Part shown: piece by piece, positions 42,914-52,348 of the stretch | Numbering within the stretch: position 1 is the first letter of the stretch | Layout of the letters: every line of letters begins with the position of its first letter | Assembly: GCF_003610355.1 (NCBI RefSeq) | Contig: NZ_RAPY01000002.1 | Span: forward strand, 248,001 to 312,000 | Source: Sphingobacterium detergens | GTDB taxonomy: Bacteria > Bacteroidota > Bacteroidia > Sphingobacteriales > Sphingobacteriaceae | DNA length: 64,000 bases | Direction of reading: 5' to 3' | Program-made: the position numbers and the translations under genes | Notes under the pieces: generated by a model | Database searches by the model: none | What the model was told of the DNA's origin: nothing | What the model saw: only the letters and a program-made list of their open reading frames with translations

Positions 42914-45244
42914 CTAAAATTTGTAATTGATATTAAAGGAGGCCATCATTCCCTGACCTCTTACGTATTCCTCATTTAGCGCACGGTATTGACTTACAAC
43001 TGGGTAGTAGTTCTTATTGAAAAGATTTTCAACGCCTAGTCCCAATGACCATTGTTTGTTAATCTGATAATTACCATTTAAGTTAAAAAGATCTACTGGT
43101 TTAACCGGCCCCTCGCTGTTTTTATATACGCCTTTGTCGTTAGGCAGGAAACGATCGCGTGCGCCCGTATGCACCCAAAATAATTGGAAGGTTAAAGGCT
43201 TGATCGGTGTATAATAGACATATCCGGTTGCTTTGATCGGAGAAATACGCGAACCATTGAGGTAGGATTTCGTGCCGTCTTCTTTTTTCGATTTTCCCTC
43301 CACATAAGCATAAGTTCCACCTACAGTCAGTTGCGGGCTGATGGTTGCACTTAGGGCTACTTCATATCCATAGACATCCTCGGGAAGTCGTTGTGGCATC
43401 AGATAACCACCAATGTCTACAAGTTCCACACCCATTTTTGAAGTACTATAATAGTAGGAAGCAGATAATTGGAAAATACTGTAGTTGCTGGAAAACCCGA
43501 TTTCATAGTTATTGGTAATGATGGGATCTGTTTTTAGACTATCTAGGTCGTTGTCGGTTGCCCTGCGGACAATGCGGCCAAGTTCATTGATGGCAAAACC
43601 CTGTGAAAAGCTTATGAAAGGGTTAAAGAACGAATATTTATTATAACGGAGACCAGCATTGAACGTAGCTCCTTTATACGGTATTTCGCCACCTTTAACA
43701 GCGATGCTACCCGCATTGTCCGGACCTGTAGCAATGGTGTTAAAATCTTTTATTTTAACGGTTGCATTTTCATAACGGACCCCACCTTTGAAAATTAGAT
43801 TTTCTAGGAAATCAATCTTTACTTGGGCATAAGGTGCCACGTTGAGCATATTCATATAAGGAATATAGACTCTACCATCCGTCAGGTTTTGATCCGTGAC
43901 ATCATTTAGGAGATCAAGTCCGTAAGTGACATCCGCGTTAGAACCAAATACTTGAAAAGGCGTGTTGAGATTGATACGCAATCCTTTTTTCTCGGAGTTG
44001 ATCTGTGTTTGGCCGGGACCATACCATGCCGATGCTTTTTCAACATAACGATTCATGGATCGAAAGGTGTTGTAATAGGCCGATGCAACGAGAGAAGTGG
44101 AGGCAAAAAGATTATTTTTCGTATACGTCAGCATCGCATTGTGGTTGTAAGGCGTGCCGGCAGGTTTGCCGGGATCATCTCCTTTTACTCCGATAGTCGG
44201 GGATTGTCCATAGACACCCGTTTGGCTGATGTATCTGTTGTGCTGGTTGCTTCGATAAAAATTATATACAGCGGATAGATTGGAACTGTTATCGATGGTG
44301 TAGCCAAGTTTGAGGAATGCATTGTATTGATAGGTATTTGAAAGACCATCTGTCTGACCGAGGGCTGTTCCATCACCATCGCGCTGAAGACCCACATAAT
44401 CCGCCGATCCGCTGACGGTGTAATCCCAGCTGTTTTTTCGGCCATATAATGTTTGGGCGGCACGATAGCCCAACGTTCCGCCACTGTTTATAGGATTGAA
44501 GGTTGTTCTCAGGCTGGTAATTCCTTGGATAGGAGCTGAATCTTTTGCTGGATTGCGCGTGATGTAGTTGATAATCCCGCCAGCTGAGCCATTTCCATAG
44601 ATGGAGGTTGCTCCTTTAATAACTTCCACGCGTTCAATAACACTGGGATCAATAGTGCGTAGATCGCGCTGCCCATTCATTAATGGTGTGGATTGTGGGA
44701 TCCCATCTATTAAAACCAGTACAGATCGCCCGCGTAAAGTCTGACCTGAATTGGTTGCTTTGTTGGTAGCCGTACCCAGTCCCGGAATTGTATTGCCAAG
44801 TATTGTTGAAAGATTGGTGCTGATCTGGCTCTGTGCCTCGATCTCTTTTGTTGTTAAAATGGATACCGAGGAGGGAACTGTAGAGATACTTTCGGCTTTA
44901 CGACCAGCGGTAACAATAATCTCGTCTAAAGTCTGTGTTGCATTTAACTGAAATAGGATAGGACCGCTGACCGTATCTAAACTCACCATTTTTTCAAGGG
45001 CTGAGTAACCGGTATAGGAAACACGAAATTGAAGTGGGCCATTTGTCGGTACTTTAGCGAGATAAAATTGCCCCTGCTGATTTGAGTAACCAATGTTTTT
45101 CCCATTGAGCCTGATATTAGCTTGAGCCACTGGTTGATTTTCTGTATTTTTAACGAGGAGAGATAACTCTTGTGCATGTAACTGAGTCCCGAGAAGGACA
45201 AGGCTTCCTGCTGCGAACATCATATATCGTGTTCTATTCTTCAT
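42914..45244 (-). CDS. TonB-dependent siderophore receptor
   Basis: 776 residues, signal peptide ending HAQ (residue 24). Residues about 26-100 are a carboxypeptidase-regulatory-like domain, then the TonB box-like DEIIVTAGR and the plug: LRGRSVLVLIDGIPQST, RTIDPSVIERVEVIKGATSIYGNGSAGGIINYITR, typical of ferric-siderophore or heme receptors. A barrel of about 22 strands follows, ending MASFNINYKF. It is transcribed ahead of the PepSY gene. A Fur site was not identified. Promoter-like CAAATATA boxes lie in the 351-bp gap upstream (45245-45595). Confidence 0.92.
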   Translation of the reverse strand: MKNRTRYMMFAAGSLVLLGTQLHAQELSLLVKNTENQPVAQANIRLNGKNIGYSNQQGQFYLAKVPTNGPLQFRVSYTGYSALEKMVSLDTVSGPILFQLNATQTLDEIIVTAGRKAESISTVPSSVSILTTKEIEAQSQISTNLSTILGNTIPGLGTATNKATNSGQTLRGRSVLVLIDGIPQSTPLMNGQRDLRTIDPSVIERVEVIKGATSIYGNGSAGGIINYITRNPAKDSAPIQGITSLRTTFNPINSGGTLGYRAAQTLYGRKNSWDYTVSGSADYVGLQRDGDGTALGQTDGLSNTYQYNAFLKLGYTIDNSSNLSAVYNFYRSNQHNRYISQTGVYGQSPTIGVKGDDPGKPAGTPYNHNAMLTYTKNNLFASTSLVASAYYNTFRSMNRYVEKASAWYGPGQTQINSEKKGLRINLNTPFQVFGSNADVTYGLDLLNDVTDQNLTDGRVYIPYMNMLNVAPYAQVKIDFLENLIFKGGVRYENATVKIKDFNTIATGPDNAGSIAVKGGEIPYKGATFNAGLRYNKYSFFNPFISFSQGFAINELGRIVRRATDNDLDSLKTDPIITNNYEIGFSSNYSIFQLSASYYYSTSKMGVELVDIGGYLMPQRLPEDVYGYEVALSATISPQLTVGGTYAYVEGKSKKEDGTKSYLNGSRISPIKATGYVYYTPIKPLTFQLFWVHTGARDRFLPNDKGVYKNSEGPVKPVDLFNLNGNYQINKQWSLGLGVENLFNKNYYPVVSQYRALNEEYVRGQGMMASFNINYKF

Positions 45245-45276
45245 GGTAGTTTATTTAGATCAAATATAAATTGATG

Positions 45277-45284
45277 CAAATATA
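45277..45284 (-). promoter_or_regulatory. -7 boxes for the siderophore receptor gene
   Basis: On the minus strand TATATTTG occurs at 45277-45284 and again at 45261-45268, upstream of the receptor start (45244). No clear -33 element. The rest of the 351-bp gap to 45595 holds no gene. Confidence 0.3.
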
Positions 45285-45595
45285 GAATATTTAATTTTTC
45301 TTCATCTAAAAAAACTGCTATTTTTTTCGCTTAATATGCTCATCCAGCGGCTGTCTCATTCACAAAATCACCAACTATAAATAAGAATACAATTTGGAGG
45401 AGCTTTCTCGATCACCATGAATATTAAGGAATAGAGGAATGTTTTGCCATCGTATAGGGGCTGTAGCAAAAAATCTGTTCGATGTTGTTAAGCTGTTCGT
45501 TTTATTTTCTTTATTTTGAGTACATATTTTGTTTACGATTTATTGATATAGGATGGCTATTTTAGCAATTCATATTTCCATAATTAAATAGGTAG

Positions 45596-46501
45596 ATGGC
45601 TGCTTCAGATCACAATGATATACAGTTGAAAACGATTTCTGTATTTCCATTATTATTTTTATCTAGTTTGTTATACACGAAAGTTTTAGCTCAAAGCAAC
45701 CAGAGGCTAAAGTTTGAATCTGTAGAAGCCATGCGTGCATACTTTAAGTATGCTGAAGGAAAGAAAATCATAAGCGGTCACCGCGGGACGATAGAAGATG
45801 GTCTTCCTGAAAATTCTATTGCGGCTTTTGAGGCTGTGTTACGTAAGACTCCAGCAATTTTTGAAATAGATCCACGCTATACGAAAGATAGTGTTGCGGT
45901 ATTACTCCATGATGCAAACTTGGAGCGGGTGACAAATGGGGTCGGTCGGGTGTCGGATTATACATGGGCTGAATTGCGTGCACTTCGTCTGAAAGACCAT
46001 GCTGGAAATATGACTAAATATCCTATAAATACCCTAGATGAAGTGATTGAATGGGCAAAAGGGAAAACCATTTTAAATCTCGATAAGAAAGATCTACCAT
46101 TGTCGGCAACCGCAGCTATATTGCGAAAGCATAATGCATATAGCTGGGTTTGGGTAACCGTACATAATGTTGAGCAGGCGGCCTACTATTTGGCTCAAAA
46201 TCCGGATCAGTATATGTCTATGCATATCAAAGATCAGTCAGCCTTAGCTAAATTTAAAGATTCGGGATTACCTTATGACCGGATGATCGTCTATATAGGT
46301 CCTGAGTTAAAAGAATCGAATACAGAAATGTATCGCTTTTTTAATGGGAAAGGGGTGATGTGTATGATTTCGTCAGCGCCAACTTATGACAAGTTAACAA
46401 AGAAAGAGGAAAGAAAGGAAAAATATAGGGCGATATTCGCCCAGGGTGCATCTATTCTTGAATCTGATTTACCAATGGAGGTGGCAGATGCAATTGATTA
46501 A
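45596..46501 (+). CDS. Glycerophosphodiester phosphodiesterase family protein
   Basis: 301 residues with an N-terminal signal segment (SVFPLLFLSSLLYTKVLAQ). The GDPD fold is shown by IISGHRGTIEDGLPENSIAAFEAVL with the catalytic HRG, then FEIDPRYTKDSVAVLLHDANLERVTNGVGRVSDYTWAELRALRL, which supplies the metal-binding ExD and the HD motif. It hydrolyses glycerophosphodiesters, probably in the periplasm, for phosphate or glycerol recovery. Its stop overlaps that of the convergent TPR gene by 4 bases. Confidence 0.87.
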   Translation: MAASDHNDIQLKTISVFPLLFLSSLLYTKVLAQSNQRLKFESVEAMRAYFKYAEGKKIISGHRGTIEDGLPENSIAAFEAVLRKTPAIFEIDPRYTKDSVAVLLHDANLERVTNGVGRVSDYTWAELRALRLKDHAGNMTKYPINTLDEVIEWAKGKTILNLDKKDLPLSATAAILRKHNAYSWVWVTVHNVEQAAYYLAQNPDQYMSMHIKDQSALAKFKDSGLPYDRMIVYIGPELKESNTEMYRFFNGKGVMCMISSAPTYDKLTKKEERKEKYRAIFAQGASILESDLPMEVADAID

Positions 46502-46923
46502 TCCAATTCGACGTTATCAGCCAGAAAATTAAAGTATTTTGGTGATTCCTCTTCAAAAATTTCCTTTCCTTCCATCATATAGGCGCGAAGAAGGTATTCT
46601 TGTGCAGATTCGGTATTGGCTGTTTCCAGGTAACACTGTCCTAATCGTAGCATGATAAAAGGATTTTCATAAGCATTTTCGATGATATTGCCTTTGGCAT
46701 TTTCAAAGTGTGGAAGTGCATTTTCGAAGTCATCCTCTAAGAAATAAGCATCTCCAATGGAGGCTTCCAGCCAAAGACTTTCAGCGTGGACATTTTGTGG
46801 GCTAGGGATTAAATTGAGCGCCTCAGTCCATACCCTAATTGCTTCGCGAAAGTTCTCTTCATCACAATAAGCATTACCTTCTTCACTCAGTTGGTCGATT
46901 TTATCTAATATTTGATCATCCAT
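46498..46923 (-). CDS. TPR-like protein of unknown function
   Basis: 141 residues made of four TPR-like helix pairs (LSEEGNAYCDEENFREAIRVWTEAL, LEASIGDAYFLEDDFENALPHFENA, LRLGQCYLETANTESAQEYLLRA). It is acidic and lacks a signal peptide, so it is cytoplasmic. It resembles the small TPR proteins that often sit next to toxin or Rhs loci in Bacteroidota, but no such gene is here. Its 3' end overlaps that of the GDPD gene by four bases. Confidence 0.75.
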   Translation of the reverse strand: MDDQILDKIDQLSEEGNAYCDEENFREAIRVWTEALNLIPSPQNVHAESLWLEASIGDAYFLEDDFENALPHFENAKGNIIENAYENPFIMLRLGQCYLETANTESAQEYLLRAYMMEGKEIFEEESPKYFNFLADNVELD

Positions 46924-46968
46924 GGCATTCTTTCTTAATGGTCTTTTACGAAGTTAGGAAATAATTGG

Positions 46969-47004
46969 AAAAAAAAACACCTGAAATCTTAAACTTCAGG
47001 TGTT
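46969..47004 (-). terminator. Hairpin terminator of the SusCD pair 3 operon
   Basis: AACACCTGAA (46976-46985) and TTCAGGTGTT (46995-47004) form a 10-bp stem, followed on the minus strand by a T run from the A tract at 46969-46977. It ends SusD. Confidence 0.85.
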
Positions 47005-47026
47005 CAAAGGGGTAGAAAATACTTTT

Positions 47027-48574
47027 TTATTTATTCCACCATACTTTGGTGTTGATCACATCATCTCCTTGTTGCGCCAGGGCTGCTTGATAATTTGATC
47101 TATTTGTACTTTGTTCTTTCAATGGATACACCAAACGACTTGGTATGGCATCGCCAACTTCGGGATTAAAGGTATAGGTGACGGGTTTGCCATCGATAGT
47201 TCCGCTCCAGGTGACATCTCCTTTTTTGATGAGAAATAGTGGATAGCCTGTTCTTCTGATTTCTGACCAAGCTTCTATGCTCTGATTGAAAAGTGCTAAG
47301 TATTTTTGGGAAAGCACATGCTCTTTATTCGCAGCTGGCAGTTTGCTGATATAGCTATTAATATCTTCTTGCGATACCCCCCACTTTTCTAGCGAAGCGC
47401 GTATTCCTTTCTCATAATTAGTTTGATCCCAATTGTTATTTTCTGCCAAGAGGAATGCTACTTCAGCGTATTCCAGAAGAACCTCGCCATAGTCAGCCGC
47501 GTTGATCGCGTCACTTGGTAAAGATATTTTATCCACAGGGAATAGATTTCCGGCGGCTAAAGGAAGCCCATACGGCTGGCCGAAATAGGTATTTCCTGAG
47601 GATGTTGGTTTTGCGAATTTAGACAAGCGAGGATCTACAATTTTAAAGGGGCCACGTGTACCCTGAAGGGCCTCTATAAGTACATTTGAAACGGCGAAAT
47701 CTTTTCGGTTGGCTGTCACTGTGGCCCGGAATAGTGGTGCTTCATTGGGTGGAGTTTTAGAATATTTAAATACGGCATTATCGCTGTTAGCGGTAAATAC
47801 GCCTTTCTTTATCGCATCGGCAATATGCGTTGCTGCCAATGCAGCATCTTTTGCCTTAATGCGATTGGCTATCCGTAACCGTAGTGAATTGGCAAATTTT
47901 GCCCAGCTGGCATTGGATCCCTTGTAGATAATATCAGCGGTGCCAAATGTGGTTGCTGTTGTATATTTCGTTAGGGTATCAGCCGCTTGTTGCAGTTCGT
48001 TTAGAATATCTTTATAGATTTTTTCCTGACTTGCATATTTAGGCGTTAAGTTGTCTGGGTCCTGTTGCAGGGCTTCAAAATCAGCATCTTTATTTCCGTA
48101 AGACTCATAGGGAATATTACCAAAAACATCGGTTAATGATTGAAAAGCATAAGATTTAAGAATTCTTGCAATCGCAATCTGGTTCGCATTGGAACCTGCT
48201 GTTCCTGCTGCGGCGATGGCCTTAGTCTTTTCATTTGAATTGAGTTTTATAATTTCATTCAGATTATTGAGCGATTTGTAAGTTGCCGTCCAGTAATTAT
48301 CGGAATAACTCGTTGGTATTTGATAACGCGATTGATCTGTGTATATATTTTGGGCAAAATATTGTGAAAATAATTGTGCTCCACGTAAACTGACCTCTTC
48401 GCTTCGTAAGGCATTAATCAATTGCTTTTCGGCCGTTACCAAAATTGTCGGTGTTGTGACGGTGGCGGGACGGTTAGGATCTGTATTTATCTCGTTAAAC
48501 GTAGACTTAGAGCATGATGTAACAATAAGTGAAGCACCGATTACTGAAGCATATAATATAGTTGATATTTTCAT
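47027..48574 (-). CDS. SusD/RagB family lipoprotein (SusD-like_2, pair 3)
   Basis: 515 residues, lipoprotein signal with lipobox VTSC (Cys21). The start of the mature protein (FNEINTDPNRPATVTTPTILVTAEKQLINAL) is typical of the SusD-like_2 branch, as is the C-terminal KYLALFNQSIEAWSEIRRTGYPLFL. It is the surface glycan-binding partner of the SusC encoded 5 bases upstream. Linkage to a sulfatase and sialidase suggests a sulfated or sialylated glycan. It is transcribed right-to-left from SusC. Confidence 0.92.
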   Translation of the reverse strand: MKISTILYASVIGASLIVTSCSKSTFNEINTDPNRPATVTTPTILVTAEKQLINALRSEEVSLRGAQLFSQYFAQNIYTDQSRYQIPTSYSDNYWTATYKSLNNLNEIIKLNSNEKTKAIAAAGTAGSNANQIAIARILKSYAFQSLTDVFGNIPYESYGNKDADFEALQQDPDNLTPKYASQEKIYKDILNELQQAADTLTKYTTATTFGTADIIYKGSNASWAKFANSLRLRIANRIKAKDAALAATHIADAIKKGVFTANSDNAVFKYSKTPPNEAPLFRATVTANRKDFAVSNVLIEALQGTRGPFKIVDPRLSKFAKPTSSGNTYFGQPYGLPLAAGNLFPVDKISLPSDAINAADYGEVLLEYAEVAFLLAENNNWDQTNYEKGIRASLEKWGVSQEDINSYISKLPAANKEHVLSQKYLALFNQSIEAWSEIRRTGYPLFLIKKGDVTWSGTIDGKPVTYTFNPEVGDAIPSRLVYPLKEQSTNRSNYQAALAQQGDDVINTKVWWNK

Positions 48575-48579
48575 TTTTT

Positions 48580-51500
48580 TTAGAATTTAAGGTTTACATT
48601 AAAACCGTAAGTAACAGGAACAGGGATATTACCACCTTCAATACCCTGTACATTACCGCCACTGGAGGTGAATTCAGGATCAATGTATTTACTCTTGGTA
48701 TAGATATTCCAAAGATTACGGCCATAGACATTGACCCCAATATTTTTAATGACTTTGGCATTGGCTAATTTGAAATTATAACCCAGCGTCACTTCTCTCA
48801 GTTTAACATAAGTGGCATCAAAAATGGAAAAAGTGGTCGGACCATTGTACTCATTGCGCGCCCATTGCTGCGCTGTAATATTGGTGGTATTTTGTTGAAC
48901 GTTCTCAACGGCATATGTACCGTCGCTGTGGAATGTTACATCGCCTTTGACACCATCCAAAATAACACCCGTTTCTCGGATATTATTAGCCGCTGTTTTG
49001 TCCAGGATGCCTGAATACATACCAACTTTATAGGTTTGGGAGAAAAATTTTCCGCCAACACGACCTGAGACCAAAAATCCTAAGCTAAAGTTCTTGTAGC
49101 GGAAGCTATTTTGAAAACCAAAGGTGAAATCAGGAAGAATAGATCCCAGGGGTACCAATTGGGAGGTTTTCATGTAAGTTCCATCCGCCTGAACAACACG
49201 TTGTCCATCTGCTGCATATACAAAGTCATAGCCTAAAAATTGTCCATAGGACTCGCCTTCACGTGCGACTAATTCAACTAACGAATTACTTAAACTCAAT
49301 GTATTTACCTGATCGTCTAATTTGATCACTTTGTTTTTGTTTTTGGCCCAGTTAATTGTAGCGTCCCAAGTAAAGTTTTCATTTTTGATTGGCGTACCAT
49401 TAAGAACAATTTCGAGACCTTTGTTATTAATTTTCCCCGCATTAAATACTTTGCTTGCGTATCCAAAAGACGAAGAAACAGGAACAGGAAGGATTTGATT
49501 TCTAGAATTATTGTTGTAGTAGGTTATATCAAATCCTAAGCGATTTTTGAACAATTGCACGTTCAGACCTGTTTCCCAAGAACTGGTAATTTCAGGTTTT
49601 AAATTAGCATTTGGTTTAATACTCGGGAGGCCATATGAAGCTTGCCCTTCATATGATTGCTCAGGTTCATAGACCTTATACAGTTGATAAGGATCTGTGT
49701 CATTCCCGACTTGGGCCCATCCTAAGCGTATTTTTCCGAAACTTAGCCAATCCAATTGTTTGAATGCTGCTAATTGACTAAAGACAAAACTACCTGTTAG
49801 GGAAGGATATATAAAAGAGTTGTTATCTGTTGGTAATGTTGAAGACCAATCATTACGCACTGTTCCATCTAAGTAAAGCAAATCATTATATCCTAAAGAA
49901 AAGCTTCCATAAACAGATGCAATGCGTCTGTGATATTTAAAGTTGTCAATTTTGACTGAATTCGCATTTTTTAGATTGTAATAATTTGGAATAATTAGAC
50001 CTCCTTGTGTAATAGCATAATCTTGCTTGCGCTGCTGGTCACGAAGATTGGCTCCGATATTTCCAATGAGTGAGAATTTATCCCAGTTTTTTTTTGCTGT
50101 AGCTAAAAATTCATAATTATATTCGTTTAGTTTATTGCTTGTCTCTTCATATTGTGAAGTGCTGCGAGAGTATACAGCGATACGGTCCTGAGATTGGAAC
50201 GAATAAATATCGCCATGTACTTTAGCTCCTAAAGAAAGCCAGCTATTCAAGTCATATTGTAAGCCAATATTTCCATAAAAGCGGTCTCTATTATCTTCCA
50301 TATAAGACTCGTAAGCAGACCAATAGGGGTTATCGATAAAGCGCGTTGCTTCTGCTGTAGGTGTATTTTGCCATCCAGTACGATTCCATGCTAATGGAGT
50401 TCCATCTTCACGTTTATAATTTTCCAATAACTTGTAATCCACTTGTACAGCTCCCCATTGGAATGCCTCGAGGATAATATTTCTGTTGGATGCACCTGTC
50501 CATGGGCGGCCTACGGATGCGTTACGGATATAGTTGAAATTAGAATTGATTTTCAATTTGCCCAGCTGCGTTCCTCCGGAAAAGTTAAACGTATTACGAC
50601 CTAAACTAGAATTTGGAGTTGTTCCTTTTACATTTTTGTTCGTGTAGGAAAATCGGTAATTTGTATTTCCACTATTGCCGGCGATAGCAAAATTATTGGT
50701 ATTGGCTACACCAGTCCGAAAGAAATAACTGACATCATTTTTTGGATAAAGCCATGGCGACGGATTCAGGTAATTGGATTCGTCTTCAGGGTTTAAATTA
50801 TACCACTGTAAGACAGGTGTACCATCGAGTTTAGGACCCCAGCTTTCATCTGCAGCATAATCTACGATTTTGTAGTCTGTACCATTGATATTTTGCGTTT
50901 GAAAAGCAGTAGAGTAACCCTGACCGTATAAATGTTGTCTTTTCGGAAGCCGAACAATATTCTCAAAATCAACACCAGTGTTTAACGAAATATCTATCTT
51001 TTCCCCCTTTGATGCACGCTTTGTGGTAATTAATATAACACCATTAGCGGCTCTCGAACCATACAAGGCAGCAGCCGACGGACCTTTTAATACGGAGATG
51101 TTATCGATATCGTCAGGATTGATATCTTGTATCATATTACCGACGTCTTTGCCTGCGCTTCCGTTTATGGTAGATGAGGAGTTTAAATCGGTGTTATCAA
51201 TTGGAGTACCATCAACAACATACAACGGTTGGTTATTTCCCGCAATTGAATTGATACCCCGAAGCAAAACGTGGGAGGATCCGCCCATATTGCCTCCTGA
51301 AGTAGTCACTTGAAGACCTGCTACTTTCCCGGAAAGCGCACTGAGCGCGTTAGTGGGACGTGTTTGAAGTTCAACAGATTTGACTTCTTGGACTGCATAT
51401 CCTAATGATTTCTTTTCGCGCGAAATACCCAAGGCTGTTACAACAACTTCATCCAGTTGGGAACTCGTTGGTGAAAGCTGGATTGTTGTGAGTCCGCCGG

Positions 51501-51762
51501 GATTGGTTTGGACAGTTTTGGAATCAAAACCAATATATTGAACCTGGATACTGATGGAATTACCACTTGATGGTAATTCGAATAGGCCATTTGCATCCGT
51601 TTGCACCTGTTTTTTGCTTATTATTTCTGTAATCGTTGCACCTTGAATTGGGCTGTTGTTGTTGTCGACTACTTTTCCTTTTATGGTGGATTGAGCGTAT
51701 AGCGTGCCCGTGCTTAAACAAAGCGCTGCCAGTACGACAAAATCTATGTTGTTTTTTGCCAT
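48580..51762 (-). CDS. SusC/RagA-type TonB-linked outer-membrane protein (pair 3)
   Basis: 1060 residues from ATG 51762 (MAKNNIDFVVLAALCLSTGTLYAQ), chosen because it gives a normal signal peptide; the frame is open 25 codons upstream to 51837. The regulatory-like domain (about 26-105), a TonB box-like DEVVVTALG, the plug (LSGKVAGLQVTTSG, LLRGINSIAGNNQPLYVVDG, VLKGPSAAALYGSRAANGVI) and the barrel ending VTYGFNVNLKF are complete. It imports glycan fragments with the SusD encoded 5 bases on. Its promoter lies in the 586-bp region to the sulfatase gene. Confidence 0.93.
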   Translation of the reverse strand: MAKNNIDFVVLAALCLSTGTLYAQSTIKGKVVDNNNSPIQGATITEIISKKQVQTDANGLFELPSSGNSISIQVQYIGFDSKTVQTNPGGLTTIQLSPTSSQLDEVVVTALGISREKKSLGYAVQEVKSVELQTRPTNALSALSGKVAGLQVTTSGGNMGGSSHVLLRGINSIAGNNQPLYVVDGTPIDNTDLNSSSTINGSAGKDVGNMIQDINPDDIDNISVLKGPSAAALYGSRAANGVILITTKRASKGEKIDISLNTGVDFENIVRLPKRQHLYGQGYSTAFQTQNINGTDYKIVDYAADESWGPKLDGTPVLQWYNLNPEDESNYLNPSPWLYPKNDVSYFFRTGVANTNNFAIAGNSGNTNYRFSYTNKNVKGTTPNSSLGRNTFNFSGGTQLGKLKINSNFNYIRNASVGRPWTGASNRNIILEAFQWGAVQVDYKLLENYKREDGTPLAWNRTGWQNTPTAEATRFIDNPYWSAYESYMEDNRDRFYGNIGLQYDLNSWLSLGAKVHGDIYSFQSQDRIAVYSRSTSQYEETSNKLNEYNYEFLATAKKNWDKFSLIGNIGANLRDQQRKQDYAITQGGLIIPNYYNLKNANSVKIDNFKYHRRIASVYGSFSLGYNDLLYLDGTVRNDWSSTLPTDNNSFIYPSLTGSFVFSQLAAFKQLDWLSFGKIRLGWAQVGNDTDPYQLYKVYEPEQSYEGQASYGLPSIKPNANLKPEITSSWETGLNVQLFKNRLGFDITYYNNNSRNQILPVPVSSSFGYASKVFNAGKINNKGLEIVLNGTPIKNENFTWDATINWAKNKNKVIKLDDQVNTLSLSNSLVELVAREGESYGQFLGYDFVYAADGQRVVQADGTYMKTSQLVPLGSILPDFTFGFQNSFRYKNFSLGFLVSGRVGGKFFSQTYKVGMYSGILDKTAANNIRETGVILDGVKGDVTFHSDGTYAVENVQQNTTNITAQQWARNEYNGPTTFSIFDATYVKLREVTLGYNFKLANAKVIKNIGVNVYGRNLWNIYTKSKYIDPEFTSSGGNVQGIEGGNIPVPVTYGFNVNLKF

Positions 51763-51905
51763 ATAAATTTTAGTGATAATGAGTGGATCTTTTTGTTTGT
51801 GGTTATAGGAGATCGTTTGAATCGAACTGAAAAACATCTCCTAGAAGCATTCGTTTTACAGGTATATGTATTGCACTGATTTTCATGTGTTAAAAAATGT
51901 TAATG

Positions 51906-51913
51906 CAAATATA
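51906..51913 (-). promoter_or_regulatory. -7 box for SusC pair 3
   Basis: TATATTTG followed by CATTA on the minus strand, about 145 bases before the ATG at 51762. The same element with CAT follows the siderophore receptor box. No -33 element is evident. Confidence 0.35.
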
Positions 51914-52135
51914 TAAAATCTACCTAATAACTATACTTTATTTTTTATTTTTTTTGTAATTATGATGTCAGAATGCCTATGATAATCTTATTGGCTAGAT
52001 AGGACTACCGTTTTTACCGCAATGGAATACTGAGCGGATATCTTTGTCATAGAATAACTTATTGGAATTGCGCTGATAATACAAATGGAATACCAGTAAA
52101 GCACCTTAGTGGTATAGATACAGTATAGATTAAGT

Positions 52136-52152
52136 ATTCATAAAGTATGAAT
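52136..52152. promoter_or_regulatory. Inverted repeat, possible operator
   Basis: ATTCATA AAG TATGAAT is a perfect 7-bp inverted repeat in the 51763-52348 gap. This 586-bp stretch is AT-rich with repeated TATAGAT and AGTAT units and no gene. Confidence 0.3.
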
Positions 52153-52311
52153 GAAGTATCGCTAGGGGTACATAAGTTCATATTTAGCCGGTACCTTATT
52201 GTTGCTTTAAACGTGTTTATAAGGTGAAGGCTATGGGGAATCCATACAACAATATAGTTGAAGAGGGAATTTCCTTGCGGATTAACAAAAATAGGATGAA
52301 GGTATGAAATG

Positions 52312-52348
52312 AAACAGGGTATCTCGTTTATGGATACCCTGTTTTTGT
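52312..52348 (-). terminator. Hairpin terminator of the sulfatase gene
   Basis: AAACAGGGTATC (52312-52323) pairs perfectly with 52333-52344 over 12 bp with a 9-base loop. It lies just after the stop of the sulfatase. Its left arm repeats 14 bases of the hairpin at 9703-9742. Confidence 0.8.
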
